From: CAYSRC01 sp964433495
GTDB taxonomy: Bacteria; Bacillota; Clostridia; Oscillospirales; Ruminococcaceae
Assembly: GCA_964433495.1 (NCBI GenBank)
Contig: CAYSRC010000015.1
Coordinates: 1 to 45,501 of the forward strand
Direction: 5' to 3'
Length of the DNA stretch: 45,501 nt
Below the pieces are notes generated by a model. The model had not been told where the DNA came from. It saw only the letters and a program-made list of their open reading frames with translations, and ran no database searches. Positions 29,111-37,174 of this stretch are shown piece after piece (positions within the stretch are counted from its first letter, which is position 1; the number at the start of each line of letters is the position of its first letter). A program made the translations under genes and the position numbers.

Positions 29111-29186
29111 ACGTCAAACATCCGTCCCTCTACCGTTTGACCACTCCGCGCGATAGATGCGCGTCGCAGTCGGAATGGCCGGACGG
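29111..29186. repeat. Dispersed TCAAAC...GTTTGACC...ATGCGC repeat, copy 1
   Basis: About 75 bases similar to 44021-44096. Both contain GTCAAAC, TCCGT, CGTTTGACC.CTCCGCGCG, AGATGCGC.TCGCA and TCGGAA. The TCAAAC/GTTTGA blocks can pair. Confidence 0.65.
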
Positions 29187-29223
29187 ACTGTCTGACGGGC
29201 TTGCTGCAAGCCCTAAAAAGTGT

Positions 29224-29700
29224 AAAGGGGGGAGGCGCAAAGCGGCGGGGGGATTGAAACGATTGGCATATCACTTTCGGTGCGCACACGCGAAAAAATT
29301 CGTTTCAAGATTTTTTGCTTTTGTTTTTTGATTGTCTATGGCTGATTCGGCTGTGTCTTTCAAAGCTTTAAAGCCTTTGTACTTTAAAGACACAGCCCGC
29401 TCGACAAATTTTTCTTCCTTTCTTTGGCGAGAAAGGAAGCGAAAGAAGCTTCGGGGGGTTGCGATTCCCCCCGAACCCCCTAAACGCCCAACAAGGAGGA
29501 CCCGCCTGTGCAGTCCCGCTGAACAGCAGAGAACGACATACGCGGGACTGTCGGCGGGGGGTGGGCCGAACACGAGCCTGCGGCGCAGGCCACCCCCTGC
29601 TGCGTCGGGCCGCACAGAGCGCGCAAGGCGCGCCGCGCGGCCTCGCGCGGCATCCCCCTCGAGGGGGACGCGCCTCCCAAAGGCTTCGGGGGTTTTACGG
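29224..29700 (-). repeat. ~0.5-kb dispersed repeat, copy 2 (inverted relative to 24716-25206)
   Basis: This is the reverse-complement partner of the repeat at 24716-25206, with matching blocks in the same order and small indels. The two copies point toward each other around mnmG, rsmG and the ParB-like gene. No transposase or credible protein is encoded. Confidence 0.85.
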
Positions 29701-29752
29701 GCAGGCTCCCCCCTCAAGCGCCTTGCGGCGAGCAGGGATCTCAAGCTCCCCC

Positions 29753-29900
29753 GTGTGCAAAGGGAGGTGTCGCGGTAAAACCGTGACGGAGGGATTGCGA
29801 GCAGCGAGCAAAGGCGTAACATAAGATATATTTAGGCGACAAGGTCTTGCGCAGTCAATCCCTCAGCCTGCTTCGCAGGAAGCTCCCCTACACAAGGGAG
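29753..29900. repeat. Dispersed two-armed palindromic element, copy b (most complete)
   Basis: The left arm 29753-29797 reads GTGTGCAAAGGGAGGTGTC, a hairpin (CGGTAAAACCG), then GACGGAGGGATTG. The right arm 29855-29900 reads TCAATCCCTCAG, a hairpin (CCTGCTTCGCAGG), then AGCTCCCCTACACAAGGGAG. The arms are inverted copies separated by about 57 bases. Confidence 0.8.
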
Positions 29901-30018
29901 CCTATGTACCCACTGCCCGAGGGATGCGCTTGAACTTTGGGGCTTGCCGGGAGCCCAAGCCCCCCTTCCCGCGCGGAGTGTCTATCGAACTTACTGTGAG
30001 CCCCGAAAAGCCCCCCTT

Positions 30019-30137
30019 GTGCAAAGGGGGGGCACGAAGTGTCGGGGGGATTGCAAACGGCGGAGCCGCGATTGGCGACACAAGACACGATTAGACAACA
30101 GGGCCTTGCACAGTCAATCCCTCGGCCGCTTCGCGAC
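30019..30137. repeat. Dispersed two-armed palindromic element, copy c
   Basis: The left arm 30019-30053 has TGTGCAAAGGGGGGG, a short hairpin (CACGAAGTG) and TCGGGGGGATTG. The right arm 30114-30137 has TCAATCCCTCGGCCGCTTCG. Together with the preceding elements it makes 28954-30255 a 1.3-kb gene-free repeat island. Confidence 0.75.
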
Positions 30138-30255
30138 ACAACCCGCGGCCGGGCGGCAACAAAAAAGCGCCCCGCCGTCAACGCTTTGCGGCGGGGCCTA
30201 TCCTCAGTGCTGTGCGCTTCGCTTTTGCGCGGCGTCCCTTTGACCTAAGCGCCCT

Positions 30256-31017
30256 TCAAACGGCCTTGTCCCTGCGCTTCATCATCAGCCGAACCTTGTC
30301 GCTGATCATCGCCACAAACTCCGAGTTGGTCGGCTTGCCGCGCAGGCTGTGTATCGTGTAGCCGAAATAGCTGTTGAGCGTGTCGACGTCGCCCCTGTCC
30401 CACGCGACTTCGATGGCGTGGCGGATGGCGCGCTCGACGCGCGACGAGGTCGTGCCGAACTTTTTGGCGATGCCGGGATACAGCCGCTTTGTCACGGCGT
30501 TTATCATCTCACCGTCCTCGACCGACATGATGATCGCCTCGCGCAGATAGTGATATCCCTTTATGTGAGCGGGTACGCCGATCTGATGGATGATCTCGGT
30601 CACCGTCATCTCGATGTCAAAGCCGGGCTTTGTCTCGGGCTTGCCGATTCCGGCAAAGACGCTTATGCGCTCGCACAGCGAGGTGATGTCCACCGGCTTA
30701 AGCAGATAGTAGGAGGCGCCCGCTTTGATGACCTCCTTTTCCATGAGCGGGTTGTCAAAGCCCGATATGACAAAGAAGGCGGGGCTTTCGGCCCCGAGCG
30801 CGCCCTTTACCTCGCCCATCACGGCGATGGCGTCCTTGGCGGGCAGAAACAGGTCGAGCACCACCACCCCGGGCCTGAGGCTCATGACCGAGGACACGAG
30901 GGTGTTCCCGTCCTTTTCACAGGTCGCAGCCTCGAGACCGCGCCGGGTCAGCTCCTGCGCGCAGGGCTTGCCGAACTCCCGCCCGGAGTCGGCGATTAAC
31001 ACTGTCTGTCTTTTCAC
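30256..31017 (-). CDS. spo0A: Stage 0 sporulation response regulator Spo0A
   Basis: Master regulator of sporulation entry; 253 residues from a GTG start. The N-terminal receiver domain has the phospho-acceptor Asp55 (VVVLDLFLP), the switch Ser85 (VISGF) and Lys107 (YLLKPVD). The acidic pair that binds Mg2+, normally ADDxxE, reads ADSGRE, so only Asp10 remains. The C-terminal DNA-binding domain is highly conserved (SSRVERAIRHAIEVAW, FGYTIHSLRGKPTNSEFVAM). GTG 31017 is chosen because AAGGGG lies 9 bases upstream; TTG at 31023 is the alternative. It stands alone with its own promoter, without the usual spoIVB neighbour. Confidence 0.96.
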   Translation of the reverse strand: MKRQTVLIADSGREFGKPCAQELTRRGLEAATCEKDGNTLVSSVMSLRPGVVVLDLFLPAKDAIAVMGEVKGALGAESPAFFVISGFDNPLMEKEVIKAGASYYLLKPVDITSLCERISVFAGIGKPETKPGFDIEMTVTEIIHQIGVPAHIKGYHYLREAIIMSVEDGEMINAVTKRLYPGIAKKFGTTSSRVERAIRHAIEVAWDRGDVDTLNSYFGYTIHSLRGKPTNSEFVAMISDKVRLMMKRRDKAV

Positions 31018-31065
31018 ATTCAAGATCCCCTTACAGTTAGATTTAACTGCATCCTCAACATCTAA

Positions 31066-31094
31066 ATTATACCATAAATTACCATTTATTGCAA
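31066..31094 (-). promoter_or_regulatory. spo0A promoter
   Basis: On the minus strand, TTGCAA (31094-31089), 17-base spacer and TATAAT (31071-31066). A second TTGCAA lies 13-18 bases further upstream (about 31102-31107). The leader carries a small hairpin (CAGTTA-GATT-TAACTG, 31034-31049) just before the ribosome site. No obvious SigH-type promoter or Spo0A box was seen. Confidence 0.75.
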
Positions 31095-31107
31095 CATGCT
31101 TTTGCAA

Positions 31108-31344
31108 CTTTTAATGGTTTTTCTGCAAAGTAAGCGCGTGTTCGCGCGGCGTTCATCAAAAGCGCGCTGCTTAGTGTCCGCCGCACGTCCGCTTGCGGGC
31201 GGCACGGGGTCGTCTGTCCGCTCAGGCTGCTTGTGTGGGCAGAAGAGGGTGCCGGCACACCCGACGGTATGGGGCGCCGTGCGGGATAAACGGGATTCGG
31301 CGGATAAGATCCGGGGATGCTTTTATACGGCGCCCGGGCGGCGC
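31108..31344. other. Intergenic stretch upstream of spo0A
   Basis: No gene, terminator or repeat family recognised. Confidence 0.4.
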
Positions 31345-31746
31345 TCAATCGGAGCGTGAAAGCGTCAGGTTCATAAAATGGCCCTTTTTGTCCCAAATGA
31401 CCTTATATCCGCCGCTTAAAACGCGGCTTGTCCCGGGATCGAGGGGACGCGCCGCCCACGACGGCTCCACGAGCCCGAATTCAATCTCGCGCCCGTCGTC
31501 ATACCATACGCGAACCGAGGTGCACGCGCCCCAAACCTCGGTCTGTTTTTTGCGAACCGAGCCGAAGCGGTTGACAAACACGGGGTTGTCAACCGGCTCG
31601 CGCTTGTTCGGGGTAACGATGACGACGTCGAGATCCGAGCCCTCCCGGTTGTCGCCCCTTGCATAGGAGCCGACGATCAAGAGGCTTTCGACGGACGGTG
31701 TGTCCTCCGCAAACGCCCGAAGCCGATCAAAAAAATTGTCAGTCAC
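31345..31746 (-). CDS. Nucleotidyltransferase-domain protein (Pol-beta fold)
   Basis: A 133-residue protein with the minimal nucleotidyltransferase signature GSYARGDNREGSDLDVVIV: the GS loop and the DxD metal-binding pair. A later acidic strand REIEFGLVEP supplies the probable third carboxylate. GTG 31746 is chosen because GGAGG lies 8 bases upstream; a TTG at 31797 lacks a ribosome site. Family members transfer nucleotides to antibiotics, proteins or RNA ends, or serve as MNT antitoxins with HEPN partners. No HEPN gene is adjacent here, so the role is unknown. Confidence 0.8.
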   Translation of the reverse strand: MTDNFFDRLRAFAEDTPSVESLLIVGSYARGDNREGSDLDVVIVTPNKREPVDNPVFVNRFGSVRKKQTEVWGACTSVRVWYDDGREIEFGLVEPSWAARPLDPGTSRVLSGGYKVIWDKKGHFMNLTLSRSD

Positions 31747-31941
31747 AAAAGCTTCCTCCGTGCCGTCGTTCGACGCGAGGCGCAGGGCAGGGCTCAAGGT
31801 TGCGACGCCCCGCGCCTAAATCTGCTTGTGCATCCTTCCGGGCGTTCGGAAACGCTCGGCCGCGTGCGGCAGCGCCCAACTATGTCCTTAGAACCCTATT
31901 TTGAGGGTGCGCCTTCGGCCCTGCGCGCGGCAGACCGCGGT

Positions 31942-32451
31942 TTATTTCAGATACCCCTCTTGCACGAGCAGCTCGAGCACCAGGCTCTCTCGCTCGATCA
32001 TCAGCGGGGATTTGGGCCCGTGCTCTTTTAGGCGGTTGCGGCTTACGGCGTCGGCCGCGGTCACATACGCAAGGGTAAAGCCCTCGTCTCGCTCATAGTC
32101 GTCGAGGCTGCGCGGGGCTTCGCCCGAGCGCTCGCAGAGGTAATAGTAGTTGTCCTGCTCAAAGACGCAGCCGTCCGCGCCCCTCTCCCGCCGCCGCGCA
32201 AGGCCGAACGCGCGCGCCGTCGACAGGTCGAGCGCAAGCCCCGCCTCCTCGGCGGTCTCCCGCGCGAGGGCGTCGAGCGCGCTCTCGCCCGGCTCGATGC
32301 CGCCGCCCGGGAACTTGTAGTAGTCGTATTTTGCGCTGTGCACCATGGCGACCGGACCGCCCTCGATGATGATTGCCCGTGCGGACGGACGGGTGTATAC
32401 CCGAGCGCCCGCCTCATAGTTTTTTGCGTCGAGCTCGAACAGAAGCCGCAC
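31942..32451 (-). CDS. Nudix hydrolase
   Basis: A 169-residue enzyme with a perfect Nudix box starting at GGIEPGE, followed by SALDALA and RETAEEAGL, which fits Gx5Ex7REUxEExGU. It would hydrolyse a nucleoside-diphosphate-linked substrate with Mg2+. GTG 32451 is preferred because AAGGGAG lies about 9 bases upstream. The N-terminal extension to a TTG at 32511 has no such support. It lies about 195 bases before the nucleotidyltransferase on the same strand, so co-transcription is possible. The substrate cannot be inferred. Confidence 0.88.
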   Translation of the reverse strand: MRLLFELDAKNYEAGARVYTRPSARAIIIEGGPVAMVHSAKYDYYKFPGGGIEPGESALDALARETAEEAGLALDLSTARAFGLARRRERGADGCVFEQDNYYYLCERSGEAPRSLDDYERDEGFTLAYVTAADAVSRNRLKEHGPKSPLMIERESLVLELLVQEGYLK

Positions 32452-32651
32452 GATGTCGCTCCCTTTCGTTTCACTTTCTTCTAAACAGCTTCGGCTGACC
32501 GCTGCCGACAAAAACCGCCGAAACCCGCGAAAAACCGTGATGTCAACTCACATGCTATGTCGGTAAAGCGACATATTTTTTCCAAAACCCACAGCTTTCG
32601 ACAGCGGCCACGGCCGCGCGGTGCGCCTATACTTCGCGCGCGGCACGGGCG

Positions 32652-34061
32652 CTACACCGTTTCGACCTTTATGAGGTTGGTGTTGCCCGAGACCCCGGTC
32701 ATGCCGCCCGTGATGACAAGGCGGTCGCCCCCGCAGAGCCCGAAGACCTCGCGGGCCCTGTTCTTGGCGGTATAGAACATGACCTCGGTCGAGTCAAAGC
32801 GCTCGCACAGCGCGGGGGTGACGCCCCACGACAGCGCGAGACGGCGGCTTGTGCGCTCGTCGGTGGTCAGGCCCAGGATATCGACGGGCGGGCGGAAGCG
32901 CGAGACCATGCGGGCGGTCATGCCCGAGAGGGTGCACACGGCTATGGCGGACGCGCCGATGTCGACAGCCATGCCGCAGGTGGCGTGCGAAACGGCGTCG
33001 ACGGTGTTTTTTATGTTGAACGCGCGCGTCTTGAAGCCGCCCGCATAGTCGATGCCCTGTTCGGCCCTCAGCGCTATGCGCGACATCGTCTCGACCGCGA
33101 GCACGGGGTACCTGCCCGCCGCGGTCTCGCCCGAGAGCATGACGGCGCTCGTGCCGTCGTAGACGGCGTTGGCGACGTCCGATGTCTCGGCGCGCGTGGG
33201 CCTCGGGTTGGTTATCATCGACTCGAGCATCTCGGTGGCCGTTATCACCCGCTTGCCCATCAGGCTGCATTTGGTGATGAGCTGCTTTTGGATATACGGG
33301 AGCTCCTCAAAGGGTATCTCGACCCCCATGTCCCCGCGGCCGATCATGATCCCGCTGCACTCCGAGCAGATGTCCTCGATGTTGTCGACCCCCGAGCGGT
33401 TTTCGATCTTGGCGATGAGCTCGATGTTGTCCCCGCCGTGCTCCGCAAGAAACGCCTTGACCTGCGACAGATCGCTTTTGCGTGAGACGAAGGAGCACGC
33501 GATAAAATCGACGCCGTGCTCGATGCCGAACAGCAGGTCCCGCCTGTCCTGCTCGCTGAGATAATCGCCCCCGAACACCTTGCCGGGGAAGCTCATGCTC
33601 TTGCGGTCGCTCAAAACGCCGTCGTTTTCGACCCGGCAGATCACGTCGCCGCCCTTTATCTCACACACCGTGAACCCGACGAGGCCGTTGCTGACAAGGA
33701 TGGTGTCCCCGGGACTGAGCTCATCCGCGAGATGCCTGAAGCTGACCGAGGCGCCCTGCTCGTCCCCCTCGCGGCCGTCCGCATAAAAGGTGAAGCGCTG
33801 CCCCGCCTTCAGCTGCGCCCTGCCGCCCGAAAAGGTCCCGATGCGATATTCGGGCCCCTTTGTGTCGAGGAGGATCGCGATGGGAAGCGACAGCTTTTCG
33901 CGCACCCGCTTTATCAGCGCGACCCTTTGGCGGTGCTCCTCATGGGAGCCGTGTGAAAAGTTGAGACGCGCGACATTCATCCCCGCAAGACACATCGCGC
34001 TCAGCGTCTGCTCGTCCGAGCATGCGGGGCCTATCGTGCAAACGATCTTGGTTTTTCTCAT
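32652..34061 (-). CDS. pyk: Pyruvate kinase
   Basis: Converts PEP and ADP to pyruvate and ATP; 469 residues, the form without the extra C-terminal PEP-utiliser domain. MNVARLNFSHGSHEEH, LDTKGPEYRIG, the active-site signature IELIAKIENRSGV, IMIGRGDMGVEIPFE and RAETSDVANAVYDGTSAVML lie in the usual order. GAGG precedes the ATG at 34061. A -10-like TATAAT on the minus strand (34125-34120) lies about 60 bases upstream, with a poor -35. No neighbouring glycolytic genes are present. Confidence 0.97.
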   Translation of the reverse strand: MRKTKIVCTIGPACSDEQTLSAMCLAGMNVARLNFSHGSHEEHRQRVALIKRVREKLSLPIAILLDTKGPEYRIGTFSGGRAQLKAGQRFTFYADGREGDEQGASVSFRHLADELSPGDTILVSNGLVGFTVCEIKGGDVICRVENDGVLSDRKSMSFPGKVFGGDYLSEQDRRDLLFGIEHGVDFIACSFVSRKSDLSQVKAFLAEHGGDNIELIAKIENRSGVDNIEDICSECSGIMIGRGDMGVEIPFEELPYIQKQLITKCSLMGKRVITATEMLESMITNPRPTRAETSDVANAVYDGTSAVMLSGETAAGRYPVLAVETMSRIALRAEQGIDYAGGFKTRAFNIKNTVDAVSHATCGMAVDIGASAIAVCTLSGMTARMVSRFRPPVDILGLTTDERTSRRLALSWGVTPALCERFDSTEVMFYTAKNRAREVFGLCGGDRLVITGGMTGVSGNTNLIKVETV

Positions 34062-34600
34062 TTTTTACCTCACAATTCTTGTGTTTGCCGCGGGCGGCGG
34101 TTGAAAGCCGATTTTTATCATTATACAGCATGAGCCGGGGCGAAAGAAAGTCATTTTGCGCACAAGCTTTTTCGGTCACCCCGTGTGTCCCGCGTGCCGA
34201 AGAGGGCGAAGGAAGGCGCTCACATCGCTGCCCGGCGGCCGTTTGCGTCCGAGCTGCGCCCCGCGCGCAGTGGGCGAAGAGAGCCGCCCGCGCTGCCCTT
34301 CGCGCGCCCTTTCGGGGCGGCGGGGCTCTGCCGTCCCGCGGCGGCGCAAAGAACAGGTCGTGACCCCGGCGCGGTCGGGACCCGGGTCAGCCCCATAAGG
34401 GCTTCATACCGGCAAGCCCGTCAAAGGGCGTCGAACATCCCGTCTCCTGCATCGCCCGCACGGCAGCCTGTAAACAAGCAGCATCTTTTGCACGACAGCT
34501 TTTTCGTCCGCACGCGCTTATTCGCTTGTCCCTTCGCTCGACACTCAGAGAGAAAGCTTTTTACCCCCGGCAGAGCGGGGGTTGTTGCATTATTATGGCA
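34062..34600. other. GC-rich intergenic stretch between pyk and typA
   Basis: Holds the pyk leader. No coding or RNA gene is recognised; a 7-bp hairpin (ACCCCCG-GCAGAG-CGGGGGT) lies near 34563-34582. Confidence 0.45.
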
Positions 34601-34607
34601 TACGACG

Positions 34608-34700
34608 CAGACAGGGCCCCGGCGGCCGCGGCCGTCGGGGCCCTGTCTGTCGAAGTCCGCCGAAAGCACCCTCAGAGCTCTGAGGGGTTGGTGCGGTCTT
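34608..34700 (-). other. Two strong hairpins downstream of typA
   Basis: The nearer hairpin, centred on the perfect 16-base palindrome CCTCAGAGCTCTGAGG (34670-34685), extends outward by GCACC/GGTGC and CGCCGAA/TTCGGCG. The farther one (34608-34649) has a perfect 14-bp stem (CAGACAGGGCCCCG) around a self-complementary GC core. Neither has a T tract, so they may stabilise the typA mRNA 3' end or terminate weakly. Confidence 0.6.
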
Positions 34701-34705
34701 CGGCG

Positions 34706-36529
34706 TCATTCCTTCTTTTTCGCGAGCTCGCGCATCCGCTGCGCGTGGTCGAGCTCGCGCTTGCGGATGCGAAGCGACTTGGGGGTGACCTCAAGCAGCT
34801 CGTCGTCCGCCAAAAACTCGATGCACTGCTCGAGCGAGAGGTCGCGCCTGGGCACGAGGCGAAGCGCCTCGTCCGAGCCCGACGCCCGCATGTTGGTCGC
34901 GTGCTTTTTCTTGCAGACGTTGACCACGATGTCCTCTCCCTTGGGGGACTGGCCGACCACCATGCCGGCGTACACCCTGACGCCGGGGCCGATGAACAGC
35001 GCGCCGCGCTCCTGCGCGTTGAACAGGCCGTAGGCGACCGCCTCGCCCGTCTCGTGCGCGATGAGCGAGCCCGTCGAGCGCTTGACGATCTCGCCCTTGT
35101 AGGGCGCATAGCTGTCAAACACCGCGCTCATGATGCCCTCGCCGCGCGTGTCGGTCAAAAACTCGTTGCGATAGCCGAACAGCCCGCGCGACGGCACCAA
35201 AAACTCCAGCTTCATGCGCTCGCCCACCGGGGTCATCGTCACAAGCTCGCCCTTGCGCGAGCCGATCTTCTCCATGACGCTGCCGACGCTCTCGGCGGGC
35301 ACGTCGGCGACAAACCGCTCGACGGGCTCGCACTTCACCCCGTCGATCTCCTTTATCAGCGCGCGGGGGGTGCTGACCTGGAACTCATAGCCCTCGCGGC
35401 GCATCGTCTCGATGAGGATGGACAGGTGCATCTCCCCGCGCCCGAGCACCCTGAAGCTGTCGGTCGAGTCGGTGCGCTCGACAACGAGCGAGACGTCGCG
35501 CAGCAGCTCGCGGAACAGCCGGTCGCCCAGCTGGCGCGAGGTGACAAACTTGCCCTCCCTGCCCGCAAAGGGGCTGTCGTTGACTGAGAAGGTCATCTCG
35601 ACCGTCGGCTCGGAGATCTTGACAAACTCGACCGGCTCGACGGCGTCTGGCGCGCACACCGTGTTGCCGATGTTGATGTCCTCGATGCCCGAGACGGCGA
35701 CGATATCGCCGACGGCGGCGGTCTCGACCGGCACGCGGTTGACGTTCTCGAACTCGAACATCGCGGTTATCCTGGCCCTCTTGTTGAGCTCGGGCCGGTG
35801 CCAGTCGCACACCGCGACGTCGTTGTTGACCTTAAGCGAGCCGCGGCTTATGCGCCCGATCGCGATCCTGCCGACATAGTCGTTGTAGTCGATCGACGAC
35901 ACCAGCATCTGCGCGGGGCCGTTTTCGTCCCCCTCGGGGGGCGTTATATACCTGACAATCGTGTCGAACAGCGGCGCGAGGTCGGCGCCCGCGACGTTGG
36001 GCGAATAGCTCGCGGTGCCCGCGCGGCCCGAGCAGAACACCATCGGGCTGTCGAGCTGCTCGGACGTCGCGCCCAGCTCGAGCAGCAGCTCGAGCACCTC
36101 GTCGATGACCTCGTTTATGCGGGCGTCGGGGCGGTCGATCTTGTTGATGACGACGATGAGCATCAGCCCGAGCGACAGCGCCTTTTCGAGCACAAAGCGG
36201 GTCTGGGGCATGGGCCCCTCGGCCGCGTCGACGAGCAGCAGCACGCCGTCCACCATCTTGAGCACCCGCTCGACCTCGCCGCCGAAGTCGGCGTGCCCCG
36301 GGGTGTCGACGATGTTTATCTTGACGTCGTTCCACCGGCAGGAGGTATTTTTTGCCAAAATCGTGATGCCGCGCTCGCGCTCGAGGTCGCCGCTGTCCAT
36401 GATGCGGTCGGCGACCTCCTGGTTGTCCCTGAACGCGCCGCCCTGCTTGAGCATCTCGTCGACGAGCGTCGTCTTGCCGTGGTCGACATGGGCAATTATC
36501 GCGACGTTCCGAAGATCGTTTCTTGTCAA
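34706..36529 (-). CDS. typA: GTP-binding ribosome-associated protein TypA/BipA
   Basis: A 607-residue translational GTPase related to EF-G, involved in ribosome assembly and stress or cold growth. The G domain shows AHVDHGKTTLVDEML, RERGITI, DTPGHADFGGEVE and NKIDRPDA. EF-G-like domains II, III and V and the BipA-specific C-terminal domain (CKKKHATNMRASGSDEALRL) follow. Translation appears to start at TTG 36529, with AAGGGG 8 bases upstream; the nearest ATG is out of frame. It has its own promoter at 36616-36644. Confidence 0.97.
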   Translation of the reverse strand: MTRNDLRNVAIIAHVDHGKTTLVDEMLKQGGAFRDNQEVADRIMDSGDLERERGITILAKNTSCRWNDVKINIVDTPGHADFGGEVERVLKMVDGVLLLVDAAEGPMPQTRFVLEKALSLGLMLIVVINKIDRPDARINEVIDEVLELLLELGATSEQLDSPMVFCSGRAGTASYSPNVAGADLAPLFDTIVRYITPPEGDENGPAQMLVSSIDYNDYVGRIAIGRISRGSLKVNNDVAVCDWHRPELNKRARITAMFEFENVNRVPVETAAVGDIVAVSGIEDINIGNTVCAPDAVEPVEFVKISEPTVEMTFSVNDSPFAGREGKFVTSRQLGDRLFRELLRDVSLVVERTDSTDSFRVLGRGEMHLSILIETMRREGYEFQVSTPRALIKEIDGVKCEPVERFVADVPAESVGSVMEKIGSRKGELVTMTPVGERMKLEFLVPSRGLFGYRNEFLTDTRGEGIMSAVFDSYAPYKGEIVKRSTGSLIAHETGEAVAYGLFNAQERGALFIGPGVRVYAGMVVGQSPKGEDIVVNVCKKKHATNMRASGSDEALRLVPRRDLSLEQCIEFLADDELLEVTPKSLRIRKRELDHAQRMRELAKKKE

Positions 36530-36615
36530 TTTACATTCCCCTTCTCTGTTTGCTTAACCGCAGCACAGCGTGAAAAATGAGCCGCCGCCCTGTTTTTCTG
36601 CATATTCAGCAGTGT

Positions 36616-36644
36616 ATTTTACCACACTTGCGGGCCGCGTTCAA
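36616..36644 (-). promoter_or_regulatory. typA promoter
   Basis: On the minus strand, TTGAAC (36644-36639), 17-base spacer and TAAAAT (36621-36616). The predicted leader is about 80 bases. Confidence 0.7.
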
Positions 36645-36685
36645 GTGCCGCCCGAAAGTTTTTTGCAGTATGTCAAAAAGTAAAC

Positions 36686-36719
36686 AATTGTGGACAATTT
36701 GCGGGCGCGGTTTTATAAT
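36686..36719 (+). promoter_or_regulatory. Promoter with palindromic operator upstream of the glutaredoxin-like gene
   Basis: TGGACA (36691-36696), 17-base spacer and TATAAT (36714-36719). The -35 lies inside a perfect palindrome AATTGT-GG-ACAATT (36686-36699). The leader to the start at 36914 is long (about 185 bases) with no gene in it. Confidence 0.65.
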
Positions 36720-36913
36720 AAATACATAATTTTAAATGCCATTGCCGATCTGCGGCGGCGCGGGGCTTTACCTCAAACCCACCGGCCGCCCGCTTTTTGT
36801 GTGCGCCCGTCGCTTGACAGCGAAGCCGCGCCGCCGGCAAAGGGCGCATAAAAATGAGAAGGACACGGCCGCGGAGGGATTTTCGCGGCCGGCGGCGGAA
36901 GGAGGCCCGGGTC

Positions 36914-37174
36914 TTGAAAAAGCTTACGATGTTTATCCTCAGGGACTGCCCCTATTGCAAAAGGGCGCTCGAGTACGGCCGCGAGCTCGCGGGCGACCCC
37001 CGTTTTCGCGGCGTCGAGCTCGAGATCATCGACGAGCGCGAGCAGGCCGCGCTCGCCGACAGCTACGACTACTACTACGTGCCGAGCTACTTCCTCGGGC
37101 GTGAAAAGCTGCACGAGGGCGCGGCCGGGCGCGAGGACGTGCTGCGGGTCTACCTGAGGGCGGCGGGACTGTGA
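36914..37174 (+). CDS. Glutaredoxin-like thioredoxin-fold protein
   Basis: An 86-residue thiol-disulfide protein with the classic CPYC active site (FILRDCPYCKRALEY, about residues 7-21) and the cis-Pro region VPSYF. The first codon appears to be TTG 36914, because AAGGAGG lies 8 bases upstream; the preceding Arg-rich frame has no ribosome site. The stop overlaps the GTG of the glycosyltransferase gene (GTGA, 37171-37174), so the two are translationally coupled, an odd functional pairing. Substrate unknown. Confidence 0.87.
   Translation: MKKLTMFILRDCPYCKRALEYGRELAGDPRFRGVELEIIDEREQAALADSYDYYYVPSYFLGREKLHEGAAGREDVLRVYLRAAGL

Noticed and set aside
32560..32589. Hairpin ATGTCG-GTAAAG-CGACAT followed by T6 on the plus strand as a terminator
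   Set aside because: There is no plus-strand gene upstream for it to terminate. On the minus strand, where the Nudix leader lies, it has no T tract.
36689..36697. DnaA-box-like TGTGGACAA as a second origin site
   Set aside because: It is isolated, 18 kb from dnaA, and better explained as part of a promoter palindrome.
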